Assembly (NCBI RefSeq): GCF_014696625.1
Contig: NZ_JACJQL010000014.1
Coordinates: forward strand, 1-64,000
Direction: 5' to 3'
Length of the DNA stretch: 64,000 nucleotides
DNA from: Nostoc parmelioides FACHB-3921
GTDB lineage: Bacteria > Cyanobacteriota > Cyanobacteriia > Cyanobacteriales > Nostocaceae
Part shown: piece by piece, positions 36,283 through 44,959 of the stretch
Position numbering within the stretch: the first letter of the stretch is position 1
Layout of the letters: the number at the start of each line of letters is the position of its first letter
The notes under the pieces: model-generated
Told to the model about the DNA's origin: nothing
The model's input: the letters and a program-made list of their open reading frames with translations, nothing else
Database searches by the model: none
Translations under genes and position numbers: made by a program

Positions 36283-37263
36283 TTATGACTGAAAGAACTC
36301 TTCTATAGAATTTGCTAAAAATTTTATCATTAAGATATGAGTTATGCGGTCAATTGCTGGATTTACGTCACATCCAAACAAGCAGTGAGAAAAATATTTA
36401 CCTTGATGTTGGGCTAACCTTGGGTTGATAGCTTCTAAGGATTCTTGGCCATAAAACTCATATATAAGCTGGGCAAAACCATAATCATCAAACTTAAACT
36501 TGCCACCAGCAAAGGTTTTTAGCAGTCCTTTATCCAATAAGTAACGCTGGTACTGAGCGCGAAGCCAAGCCAAACCTTGAAAGGCAAAACTGCTATGAAT
36601 TAGCCAATTAATATCATGTGCCAGTGTTGAAAGTGTTTCTACAGTTTTATTTGTCAATTTTTTCACATTATTTGCTAATAAACAATTATCTATGCTGGCA
36701 GCATGATAATGTATGCCTTTCGATTCAACTTCTATACAGCTATTGTGTAAAACAACACGATGAATTGGACAAACTAAAATGCCAGGGACTTGATGTATTC
36801 TATGCCAGTAAGGTTCACCATACTTTTGGGTATCTTTCTCTAAACATTCAGGGCAAAATTTTAAAAATTTTTTTGAATCATCACTAGAATTATTAGCCAC
36901 TTTAGCAAAATCTAGTATAGACCCACTGAATTTTTTACTCATCGAGTTTTTCAGCAACCAAGCCTCCTGCGGCATTAATAAAGTTGCATAAAAGGGATAT
37001 AAAGTATGATTTTGTAGTAAATTCTCAACTTTTTGCTGGGAGCGTAAAGGTAAGTTTTTCACTAAATAATTTAAATTATTAGTTAAGGTAATTTTGCATA
37101 TTTGTTGGGAACTGTAACCGAATAGCTCTAAGTCAGTTTGCTTGAAACTTTTATTTCCACTCCGAATATGGTATCTAGCTAAAGTGCTATATAAAAGTTC
37201 ATCGGGATACAGAGTTGGGAAAAAACTAAGCATTGAGAAGCTAAATATTGATAAAATCTTCAA
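36283..37263 (-). CDS. tniQ: Short TniQ protein (RNA-guided target selector)
   Basis: 326 residues (316 if ATG 37233, MLSFFPTLYPDELLYSTLAR, is used; that start lies 7 nt after the tnsC stop). Only the TniQ domain is present: FLKFCPECLEKDTQKYG, then EPYWHRIHQVPGILVCPIHR carry the zinc ligands and the family's HRIHQ motif. It lacks the C-terminal DNA-binding extension of the longer tnsD protein. In known CASTs such short TniQ proteins bind Cascade and nucleate TnsC filaments at the crRNA target. The two TniQ proteins share clear similarity in their first 200 residues. Confidence 0.9.
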   Translation of the reverse strand: MKILSIFSFSMLSFFPTLYPDELLYSTLARYHIRSGNKSFKQTDLELFGYSSQQICKITLTNNLNYLVKNLPLRSQQKVENLLQNHTLYPFYATLLMPQEAWLLKNSMSKKFSGSILDFAKVANNSSDDSKKFLKFCPECLEKDTQKYGEPYWHRIHQVPGILVCPIHRVVLHNSCIEVESKGIHYHAASIDNCLLANNVKKLTNKTVETLSTLAHDINWLIHSSFAFQGLAWLRAQYQRYLLDKGLLKTFAGGKFKFDDYGFAQLIYEFYGQESLEAINPRLAQHQGKYFSHCLFGCDVNPAIDRITHILMIKFLANSIEEFFQS

Positions 37264-38911
37264 CTGGATTTTTGATTATCCCTGCTAATTTCAAATCCTC
37301 GTATGCAGATTTTTTGTCTTTCTTGGCATTTTCAACAATTCGTCGCATATCATTCTCTTGGTACTTTGGTTTTAATTTAGCTTTCCTGGTACTTGTTTTA
37401 GCAAGACTCTCATTTACTTGACATCCTTGCAAAGCAAGAGCATATGCCTTATTAACTAAAGATGGAATTGGAATGTCTGGATCTTCATGACTATAAACAA
37501 TTTGTTCTGCACATTCCTTTGCTTTACCAGATTCTACTTCCAATTTCAACAGTTCACTAATTACATAATTGAGCTTCGGAGATACTTTCTGCTGATTCTG
37601 CTGCTTTTTAGCTAATCTCTTAATCTCTGTCAAATCTTTAGCATCAATCTCAGATACACATCTATTGTGATATTCCGTAATATCGAGAGGAGCAATATCC
37701 TTATATTTAATCATCCACTCTCTGTCCCCTAACCTAATTGCATCTAGCATTGGCTTTACTAAATACAATCCTTCTTTAGCTACTTGACGAATCAGATCAA
37801 CCGTAATAATTTCTTGGTCACCTATTGAAATCGCTCTCCATTGAACCATTTTGTAAAGTTTTATAGCAATATCAATAATTCCCTGGCTTTCATCATAAAA
37901 AACTTCTTTTATTTCATGTGAAAAATCAACAGGTGTTTTTGTCCATTGATATCGCCATATTCCTTCTAAGAAGTAACACCATTCATCATCATTCCCCATT
38001 CTATCCCACATTGCACTTCCTTCTCCAGTATTTCTTCTAGCATTTCTAAGATTACCTTGAAGAAAACTAATGGCTTCATTCGTACCTACACGAATAACTG
38101 GAATTCCAATAGTATTATCGAGCTTTACTAAAAAATTTAATATTTCGTCTCTATTTCTTTTTGCAGTTGCTAAATTTTGTATTTCATCAATCACCAAAAC
38201 TCCTAGATGATGAGTGTGTGCTGTTTGTGCAAGTTGAGCCAATAGATAATCTTCAGATGTGCGTGCTGGGTTAAATTTCTTTAATAAATTAGTTCCTAAC
38301 AATTTATCGATACCTGCAAAAGTATCTATACATAACCCCTTTAAAGTTTTAGGGCAATCTACCCGCAGCCAAACTATTTGGTAAACACTATAATCAGGAT
38401 GAAAAATTATTTGGGGATAAAGCTCAAGAATATTTTTGAAATTTGTAGTCTTTCCAATACCTGATGGGCCAATTAGAGTTAAGCCGGACGCAGATGTAGG
38501 AAGATTAACGTAGTTTTCTAAATTTTTACCTCCTCCATTACCTATTGCATTATAAATTTGTCTAGAGCGATTTGCATATTCAGGTTTTAAAAGGTTCCTT
38601 GACAGATAGCCTGTCATGATAAGCGTACAAATAACTTTTTGTAATTCAAGAGTTTTATTTTGAGGATCAAAATATCTAGATAACCTCTCAATACAATGAA
38701 ATCTATAATGTGCTTCTAGCTCTCTCTCTTGTTCATCAAAATTTGGTTCTCTGGCTACTTTATCTATAAATTCTCCTACTGATAGGATAGGAGGTAATGC
38801 CTGAATTAATGGATTATTGTTGTATTCTGGCAGTTTTTGATCTATGTACCTAGCAATAACTGCTGATTGTCCATTAGGAATACTAACAACTTCTTCCTCA
38901 TTCCTTTCCAC
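37241..38911 (-). CDS. tnsC: TnsC AAA+ transposition regulator
   Basis: 556 residues. Walker A is LIGPSGIGKTTNFKN (about residues 147-160) and Walker B is LGVLVIDEIQNLATAKRNRD, followed by PVIRVGTNEAISFLQGN (sensor 1). This is the MuB/TnsC ATPase that links target selectors (TniQ/TnsD) to the TnsAB transposase. The C-terminal 120 residues are basic and helical, a probable TnsB-contacting tail. It overlaps tnsB by 14 nt and tniQ by 23 nt (if the longer TniQ start is used), so the genes are co-translated. Confidence 0.93.
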   Translation of the reverse strand: MERNEEEVVSIPNGQSAVIARYIDQKLPEYNNNPLIQALPPILSVGEFIDKVAREPNFDEQERELEAHYRFHCIERLSRYFDPQNKTLELQKVICTLIMTGYLSRNLLKPEYANRSRQIYNAIGNGGGKNLENYVNLPTSASGLTLIGPSGIGKTTNFKNILELYPQIIFHPDYSVYQIVWLRVDCPKTLKGLCIDTFAGIDKLLGTNLLKKFNPARTSEDYLLAQLAQTAHTHHLGVLVIDEIQNLATAKRNRDEILNFLVKLDNTIGIPVIRVGTNEAISFLQGNLRNARRNTGEGSAMWDRMGNDDEWCYFLEGIWRYQWTKTPVDFSHEIKEVFYDESQGIIDIAIKLYKMVQWRAISIGDQEIITVDLIRQVAKEGLYLVKPMLDAIRLGDREWMIKYKDIAPLDITEYHNRCVSEIDAKDLTEIKRLAKKQQNQQKVSPKLNYVISELLKLEVESGKAKECAEQIVYSHEDPDIPIPSLVNKAYALALQGCQVNESLAKTSTRKAKLKPKYQENDMRRIVENAKKDKKSAYEDLKLAGIIKNPVEDFINI

Positions 38912-41132
38912 TTTTTCGCTCCTGTCTTTTCCGTTTGAGTAAATCTATATGGTCAGGCTGTAACAGTTTTGAAGCCTCTGAATCTTCAGATTGAGTGTTT
39001 ATTGGATTCTTAGTATTATCAGCATTGGTACTTTCTGATTTTGCTAGTTCAAATGCTTCATTTTTACGTCGAGCATTTTTTTCATCTGCTCTATTCTGTC
39101 GAATGCCACTAACTTTTTGTCTATTACTTATAGTATCATCTAAAACTGCCTCAGTCTCTTCTTTAGCCTGATTAACTATACTTTCTATATTGGCTATCAA
39201 ATCAGCTTTTGCCTGTAATCGGGTACCTTGATTTTTTTGATTTTGCAATTTTTCATATGCTAATAAATAATCAATGTCATAAAAGTTTTTATCTAAATAT
39301 CTTTGTTGCGATTCTAAAAGCCAACCTTTTTCAAATTCTCTACCATTTGGGGAACGTAAATAAATAAAGTTTGGCTGTCTAATATCATATGAAACATTCA
39401 ATGATTTCTCTGACTTAGATAATAAACTACTTCTAGATTTTTCAAACCAAAATTCTTTACTTGCTTTCTCGCAAGTGTAGTACATTCCTTTAAATTTAAT
39501 ACCACGAGCAGTAATTGTTGCTTTTTCGGCGGGCATTAAATTTAGCTTGACAATATCTTCTGGAAAAGTTCTCAGTCTACCAGAACGATTGGCAATTCCC
39601 CATTGCCATAATTCTATAGGTATAGGATTAACATCATCAGCAATCATCATTTCATCTCTAGCATAATTATTTAAATAATTATGATTATTATGCTGGAGAA
39701 TTAAAAATATAACTATTTTTGTAAATTCATTTATGTTAAGTCTACCGTCAAGGCGATAATCATGTCCTCCTCTCTGTCTAAAGTCAGTATCTATATAACC
39801 AGGAACAAATGGTTTTACATACCCATGAATGGTACGAAATTGTCTTTCTACTAATCCTTTCCAATCTGCTCGATAGGGAGCAGCATTTTCAATGCGAACA
39901 TCTAAATTAGGGATTAATGTTTCTACATTCATCCCTGCTAATTCACCTCGGTCGCCCAAAATGGTATCAGGAATATGCCTGCATGGCCACTCATCTTCAT
40001 AAATCTCGATACCATATTCTTGGCAAAACTTTACCTTATCTGTGGCCGTATTGGCTAAAGCCATCATTGCTCCTGTCCAAGATGGCCCTTCTAATCCAAC
40101 GTAAACCCCTGTTATCATGTGACTGAAAACATCAATTACCACATATATAACAGGTCTACCAATAATCCAGTTGGGGTTGTAAAGTGATACTAAGTATACA
40201 TCTGCGATCGTAGCATCAATTTGATATCTAGACCCTGGCCCAATAGTTTCCATTTGGGAAGTTCCGGTAATGGCTCGATTTTCTAAGGCATATTTTCTCG
40301 AACCCTTACGAGATATTATAGTTTTTCTGATATCAGTTTGTTCTATTTCGTACCAGTATTTAAATTGGGTAAATGTAGGTCTTTTATCTGGAGGAATTAA
40401 AATACTTTTCTTGACTCCATTATCATCGTAATAAAAATCTTCCGCGTAATATTCCTTAATCATTAAATCATAAGCAGTTGTTAAAAAATTCTCTTTGGAG
40501 TTCTTATAAAATTTAGCAATTGCAAATCTAAATATTCTTTTATCTTCTTCTGTAACATTTCTTCCAATACCAATTTCTGGAACTTGTGCGTATTTTCTTG
40601 GTCTTCCTCTCTTTTTATCTCCAGAAGCTTTAGGCTTTCCTTTACCACCAGAATTTGCATAATCAGGCAAGAGCGCATTCTTATTTTTACCTCTCTGCCA
40701 AAATCTTCTTAGATATTTATAAACAGTTATTGGTACTAATTCACCTTCAGTTCTACCTGCATTATATTTTTCGATAACCTGTTGAACTAAACTACCTCTA
40801 TAGTCTCGATAGTATATCGAGGGTTCTTGAGTAACGATAAATAAAATTATTTGCCAAGCCCTATCTCTAAGTTCTTTCTCTTTCTCTGATAAATCTTCAT
40901 CTCTTACTATTCTTGCCCACGGGTCTGATTTAAGCTTCAAGGCACGACCATCAGAAATAGCTTCTCTAATCTCTGAAACTTTTCTAGCCTCTGGAAATCC
41001 AGTTTTAGCGTTTATATCATAAACAAAGGCAATAACATATCCTTCATCAATCCAGAGAACTCGTTCTATACAGTTATTACCTGATTCATCAATCCATTCA
41101 ATCAGGTCATTTACAAACAAATCATGAATCAT
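38898..41132 (-). CDS. tnsB: TnsB DDE transposase
   Basis: 744 residues. The catalytic triad can be placed: Asp306 in YQIDATIADVYLVS, Asp394 in IPDTILGDRGELAG and Glu429 in YRADWKGLVERQFRTI. N-terminal helix-turn-helix DNA-binding regions precede (residues about 85-270). The C-terminus (after 600) is charged and coiled, ending in KRKRQERKSG, the expected TnsC-interacting tail. TnsB cuts the 3' ends of the element and binds the repeated end sites seen at 705-833 and 42015-42081. It is not fused to TnsA, unlike in some I-B CASTs. Confidence 0.95.
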   Translation of the reverse strand: MIHDLFVNDLIEWIDESGNNCIERVLWIDEGYVIAFVYDINAKTGFPEARKVSEIREAISDGRALKLKSDPWARIVRDEDLSEKEKELRDRAWQIILFIVTQEPSIYYRDYRGSLVQQVIEKYNAGRTEGELVPITVYKYLRRFWQRGKNKNALLPDYANSGGKGKPKASGDKKRGRPRKYAQVPEIGIGRNVTEEDKRIFRFAIAKFYKNSKENFLTTAYDLMIKEYYAEDFYYDDNGVKKSILIPPDKRPTFTQFKYWYEIEQTDIRKTIISRKGSRKYALENRAITGTSQMETIGPGSRYQIDATIADVYLVSLYNPNWIIGRPVIYVVIDVFSHMITGVYVGLEGPSWTGAMMALANTATDKVKFCQEYGIEIYEDEWPCRHIPDTILGDRGELAGMNVETLIPNLDVRIENAAPYRADWKGLVERQFRTIHGYVKPFVPGYIDTDFRQRGGHDYRLDGRLNINEFTKIVIFLILQHNNHNYLNNYARDEMMIADDVNPIPIELWQWGIANRSGRLRTFPEDIVKLNLMPAEKATITARGIKFKGMYYTCEKASKEFWFEKSRSSLLSKSEKSLNVSYDIRQPNFIYLRSPNGREFEKGWLLESQQRYLDKNFYDIDYLLAYEKLQNQKNQGTRLQAKADLIANIESIVNQAKEETEAVLDDTISNRQKVSGIRQNRADEKNARRKNEAFELAKSESTNADNTKNPINTQSEDSEASKLLQPDHIDLLKRKRQERKSGKE

Positions 41133-41154
41133 ACAAAATACCTCGTCCTATATT

Positions 41155-41973
41155 CTAAAAAATTATTTTTTGAATTTCTTTAGAAGAAGGACAACTAGAT
41201 ATTTTAGTTATCAGCATATCCATAATGATTTCTTTCCTAGCAAGAAGGTGTCTAAAAAGATAGAGAGATGTGCCAGACTCTATATTCATATCCCTATCTA
41301 AAGCCGTTGTTATTTTATTGATACTTGCATCACTTTCCTGAAGTCTAAACTTTAAAATATTTGCGATGTTACGTAATTCTTCAAGATTTATATCTGCATT
41401 TTCTTCTAATTTATAAGCAGTATGAATCCATTCAATATTCTCAGCTAATTGTTTAGGGACTTCTTTTTCTGTGATTATTCCCCAATCAATACCTTTGGCA
41501 GCAAAGTAACGTTTTTCTAACTCAAATTTTTCAGCTACCGACTTACTTCCCAAATCCTTAGTTAGCTTAAATGTTCTTGCTTTCTGAACTATATTCTTAC
41601 TTTGCTTGACAGAAAGCATAAAATCCGTGGTTAAAACATGAGGCGTATTGCTTTGCGGATCTTTGGGATAGTTAATACCCATTTCATCCGCAATACTAAT
41701 TGCTAAGTCCAGATCAAGTAGAGGAAACTGCTCTCTGATATCGACAATCGCATCTGACCACTCAAATACGTAAAACAGTCGTTTCTCGTTATCAGAAAAT
41801 AGATGATGTTCTCGTTTTGTTTTCCAACCGGGTGGTCTGGAAACGCGACCCTTGGAGGGAAAGTCCTGAATCTTTATCCACGGCTTATAGTCTTTGCCAC
41901 TACCCTCACCTCGACCTTCCTTACAGTAACGCTCAAACTTGGCTTGCGTCCAATCTTGCTTGCTTCTAGCCAT
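41155..41973 (-). CDS. tnsA: TnsA endonuclease
   Basis: 272 residues from ATG 41973, preceded by AGGAG at 6 nt; a longer frame from 42003 has no such site. The N-terminal half is the restriction-endonuclease-like fold: KTKREHHLFSDNEKRLFYVF, EWSDAIVDIREQFPLLDLDL, and PHVLTTDFMLSVKQ, where Asp and the following Val/Lys pattern would supply catalytic residues. The C-terminal half is helical. TnsA cuts the 5' ends, which allows cut-and-paste rather than replicative transposition. The gap to tnsB is 22 nt. Confidence 0.9.
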   Translation of the reverse strand: MARSKQDWTQAKFERYCKEGRGEGSGKDYKPWIKIQDFPSKGRVSRPPGWKTKREHHLFSDNEKRLFYVFEWSDAIVDIREQFPLLDLDLAISIADEMGINYPKDPQSNTPHVLTTDFMLSVKQSKNIVQKARTFKLTKDLGSKSVAEKFELEKRYFAAKGIDWGIITEKEVPKQLAENIEWIHTAYKLEENADINLEELRNIANILKFRLQESDASINKITTALDRDMNIESGTSLYLFRHLLARKEIIMDMLITKISSCPSSKEIQKIIF

Positions 41974-42014
41974 AAAAACTCCTGTAGATGCTTGCATATG
42001 CACCCACAGGATAG

Positions 42015-42081
42015 ATTGTACAACTTTTTTATGTATTATATAACTTTTTTATTTGTTATACGACTTTTTTAGTGTTGTACA
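42015..42081 (-). repeat. Transposon right end with three 20-bp-phased TnsB sites
   Basis: Reading inward on the minus strand from 42081: TGTACAACAC, then site 1 (42071-42055, TAAAAAAGTCGTATAAC), site 2 (42051-42035, TAAAAAAGTTATATAAT) and site 3 (42031-42015, TAAAAAAGTTGTACAAT). The AAAAAAGT cores recur exactly every 20 bp. Dense abutting sites characterise the Tn7 right end, which is also the glmS-proximal end. TnsB binding is inferred. Confidence 0.85.
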
Positions 42082-42107
42082 CAATTTACTTAAATATTCG
42101 TATTTAT
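42082..42107. other. attTn7-like insertion site, 26 bp downstream of glmS
   Basis: Only 26 bp separate the transposon tip from the glmS stop codon (42108-42110). Tn7 inserts about 25 bp beyond glmS under TnsD control. The glmS 3' end codes RNLAKSVTVE, the region TnsD proteins read. The first five bases (CAATT) would be the target duplication, but no copy occurs at the left end. Confidence 0.75.
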
Positions 42108-44009
42108 TTATTCTACAGTCACTGATTTTGCTAAGTTCCGAGGCTGATCTACATCCAAACCGCGACGGGCGGCGATGTGATAAGCCAATAGTTGCAATGG
42201 TACTACTGTAAGTATTGGCGATAGTAATTCATCGACTGATGATACAGGAAGCAAATCGTTAAAGATTTCTGCTGCTTCGCCATCGTTGACTGGTGTTACC
42301 CCAATTAACCGCGAATCTCTGGCTTTGGCTTCTTGAGAATTGGAAATCACCTTTTCATACACACTACCAGGATAGGCGATCGCCACTACCGGCACTTTGG
42401 CATCTAATAATGCAATGGGGCCGTGTTTCATTTCCCCGGCTGGATAACCTTCTGCGTGAATGTAGCTGATTTCTTTTAATTTCAAAGCCCCTTCTAAAGC
42501 AATGGGGAAGTTAATTCCTCTTCCTAAAAAGATGAAGTCTTGGGTTTCTGCAAATTCATGGGCTAGATGTTCTGTTAGTTTTTCCTGACGTTCTAAGGTG
42601 GCTTCGATTTCCTTGGGAATCTGACGTAATCCTTGAATTATATCTGCGAGTTTATCAGGCGCTACTGTTTGCCGATGATAGGCTAAATCCAAGGCTAGAG
42701 CATAAAACGCCATCAGTTGAGCAACAAAGGTTTTGGTCGCTGCCACACCTATTTCAATTCCTGCCAGGGTATTAATAATATGGGGTACAAGATGACCAAG
42801 GCTACTTTCTGGACGATTGGTAATACCCAAGAGTCGGGCTTGATATTTGGCTTCTTTGCCTTGGCGGCGTTCTTTCTCCATCGCTAGGGCTGCTAAGGTA
42901 TCAGCCGTTTCCCCTGACTGAGTAACACCGATAATTAATGTATTAGCTGTTAACGGTGATGGGGCATAGCGATACTCAGAAGCATAGTGTACCTGAGTGG
43001 AGATTCCTGCTAATTGTTCAAGTAAATATTTTCCTACTAAGGCGGCGTGCCAACTCGTACCACAGGCGACAATATGAATTTGTTCTAAATCTGCATAAAT
43101 TTCTTCAGATAAACCCAAATTAATTGGTGATGTAAAGGATTCATCGGTATTAATATCGGGATTAAAGTATGCTTCTAAACTCGCTCTGACTACTCCTGGT
43201 TGCTCATAAATTTCCTTGAGCATGAAATGTTTGAATCCCTGCTTCTCTACCATTGTGGGATTCAAGTTGAGCAGGCGGGGTTGTTTTTTCAGTCTGTCCC
43301 CAGCAAAGTTATAAATCTCCACTCCCAGGGGTGTCAGACGGGCAATTTCGCCGTTCTCCAGGGGTAATACTGCACGAGTATGGGAAACGATCGCTGGCGT
43401 ATCTGAGGCGCAAAAGAACTCCCCTTGCCCGAATCCTATCACTAGGGGCGCTTGCTGGCGGACAACAATCAATTCGTCAGGATAGTCAGCAGAGATGACG
43501 GCGATCGCAAATGCCCCTTGCAGGTGGTTAACAGCTTGGCGTATTGCTTCCAATAAGGAAGAGGAGGAGGTAGGAAGCGCTGGGGAAGGGAGGTTTTTTA
43601 AAAATTCGGCTATAAGGTGAGGAATAACTTCTGTATCAGTTTCCGAACGAAACTCATGTCCTTTCTGTTTCAGTTCGTCGCGTAACTCGCGGTAATTTTC
43701 AATAATCCCATTCTGGACAACAGCGATTCGCATGGCTGTATCTAAATGGGGATGGGCGTTATACTCCTCTGGTTTACCATGAGTTGCCCAGCGTGTATGA
43801 CCAATACCAATTTGAGATGAAGTAGCCAACTGTTCTAGTTTAGAACGCAGGTTATGGAGTTTGCCCTTTGCCCTGACACAATTCACATCTCCTTCCCAAA
43901 CCGTAGCTATACCTGCGGAATCGTAACCGCGATACTCTAGTTTTTCTAGCCCAGCCAACAAAATCTCGGTTGCTGCTTGAGTTCCGATATACCCAACGAT
44001 GCCACACAT
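42108..44009 (-). CDS. glmS: Glutamine-fructose-6-phosphate aminotransferase
   Basis: 633 residues, complete. It makes glucosamine-6-phosphate from fructose-6-phosphate and glutamine, the first step to UDP-GlcNAc for peptidoglycan and glycolipids. The N-terminal amidotransferase starts at CGIVGYIGTQAATEILLAGL with Cys as nucleophile after Met removal, and has GHTRWATHGKP. Two SIS domains follow (IVACGTSWHAALVGKYLLEQ; FIFLGRGINFPIALEGALKL). The C-terminus DQPRNLAKSVTVE is typical. The stop lies 26 bp from the transposon right end, and no terminator lies between them. Confidence 0.98.
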   Translation of the reverse strand: MCGIVGYIGTQAATEILLAGLEKLEYRGYDSAGIATVWEGDVNCVRAKGKLHNLRSKLEQLATSSQIGIGHTRWATHGKPEEYNAHPHLDTAMRIAVVQNGIIENYRELRDELKQKGHEFRSETDTEVIPHLIAEFLKNLPSPALPTSSSSLLEAIRQAVNHLQGAFAIAVISADYPDELIVVRQQAPLVIGFGQGEFFCASDTPAIVSHTRAVLPLENGEIARLTPLGVEIYNFAGDRLKKQPRLLNLNPTMVEKQGFKHFMLKEIYEQPGVVRASLEAYFNPDINTDESFTSPINLGLSEEIYADLEQIHIVACGTSWHAALVGKYLLEQLAGISTQVHYASEYRYAPSPLTANTLIIGVTQSGETADTLAALAMEKERRQGKEAKYQARLLGITNRPESSLGHLVPHIINTLAGIEIGVAATKTFVAQLMAFYALALDLAYHRQTVAPDKLADIIQGLRQIPKEIEATLERQEKLTEHLAHEFAETQDFIFLGRGINFPIALEGALKLKEISYIHAEGYPAGEMKHGPIALLDAKVPVVAIAYPGSVYEKVISNSQEAKARDSRLIGVTPVNDGEAAEIFNDLLPVSSVDELLSPILTVVPLQLLAYHIAARRGLDVDQPRNLAKSVTVE

Positions 44010-44056
44010 TGCTCACACCACCCTTTGTTCAGGATAATTAAATCCAGTATAGTCAT

Positions 44057-44120
44057 TTGTCAGTGGTTAGTTGTCAGTGGTCAGTTGTCAGCAATCAACA
44101 GTCAACAGTCAACAATGAAC
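44057..44120. repeat. STRR-like TTGTCAG / GTCAACA short repeats
   Basis: Degenerate heptad-like repeats (GTCAGTGGTTAGTTGTCAGT, then CAACAGTCAACAGTCAACAA) upstream of glmS. Such tandem repeats are common between genes of heterocystous cyanobacteria and may form inverted TTGTC/GACAA pairings. Confidence 0.6.
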
Positions 44121-44138
44121 TAATAACTTCACACCCAA

Positions 44139-44164
44139 GAAAAAAAGGAGCAGATTGCTCCTTT
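44139..44164 (-). terminator. Rho-independent terminator upstream of glmS
   Basis: A 9-bp perfect stem (AAAGGAGCA / TGCTCCTTT, loop GAT) is followed on the minus strand by seven T residues. It would stop transcripts coming from psaC before they enter glmS. Confidence 0.75.
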
Positions 44165-44197
44165 AACCACTAGGTATTTTTATAAATTTCTCATGAT

Positions 44198-44256
44198 TTT
44201 GTAGGATGGGCGATGGCTTACGGCAAGCGGAACGCCATTGCTACCCACCCTACAAA
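44198..44256. repeat. MITE-like hairpin GTAGGrTGGG between glmS and psaC
   Basis: TTTGTAGGATGGG (44198-44210) pairs with CCCACCCTACAAA (44244-44256) with one G-T mismatch; the inner part (GCGATGGC / GCCATTGC) continues the stem. A 59-bp element of this kind (GTAGGGTGGGC family) is widely repeated in cyanobacterial genomes. Confidence 0.65.
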
Positions 44257-44293
44257 GCTAAAGAGGCTTGCTATCGAGACACTTAATTGTGAG

Positions 44294-44319
44294 CAAAAAA
44301 GGAATCGGTAGTGAATTCC

Positions 44320-44321
<2 letters not shown>
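44294..44321 (-). terminator. psaC terminator
   Basis: On the minus strand AAGGAAT pairs with ATTCCTT (44321-44315 with 44305-44299), directly followed by a T-run (complement of 44295-44300). The first arm overlaps the psaC stop codon. Confidence 0.7.

Positions 44322-44959
<638 letters not shown>

Larger units (their letters stand above)
695..42081. mobile_element. Tn7-like CRISPR-associated transposon (type I-B CAST) carrying a contractile injection system
   Basis: The left terminus TGTATAAATA (695) and the right terminus TGTACAACAC (reading inward from 42081) are each followed at the same offset (base 11) by a TAAAAAAGTyGTATAAy site. Further sites of the same kind occur inside both ends in inverted orientation. 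Between them lie tnsA, tnsB, tnsC, a short tniQ, a long tnsD-like tniQ, cas6-cas8-cas7-cas5 and a CRISPR array without cas3/cas1/cas2. Type I-B CASTs of Anabaena relatives are known to have this gene set and to home to glmS through TnsD. Here the right end is 26 bp from the glmS stop. The five bases outside each end (GATAA left, CAATT right) do not match, so no target-site duplication is visible and the left boundary is less certain than the right. Confidence 0.75.

Noticed and set aside
28588-42081. Type V-K CAST (ShCAST-like)
   Set aside because: There is no Cas12k or tracrRNA-like region. Cas5, Cas6, Cas7 and Cas8 with TnsA show a type I-B element.
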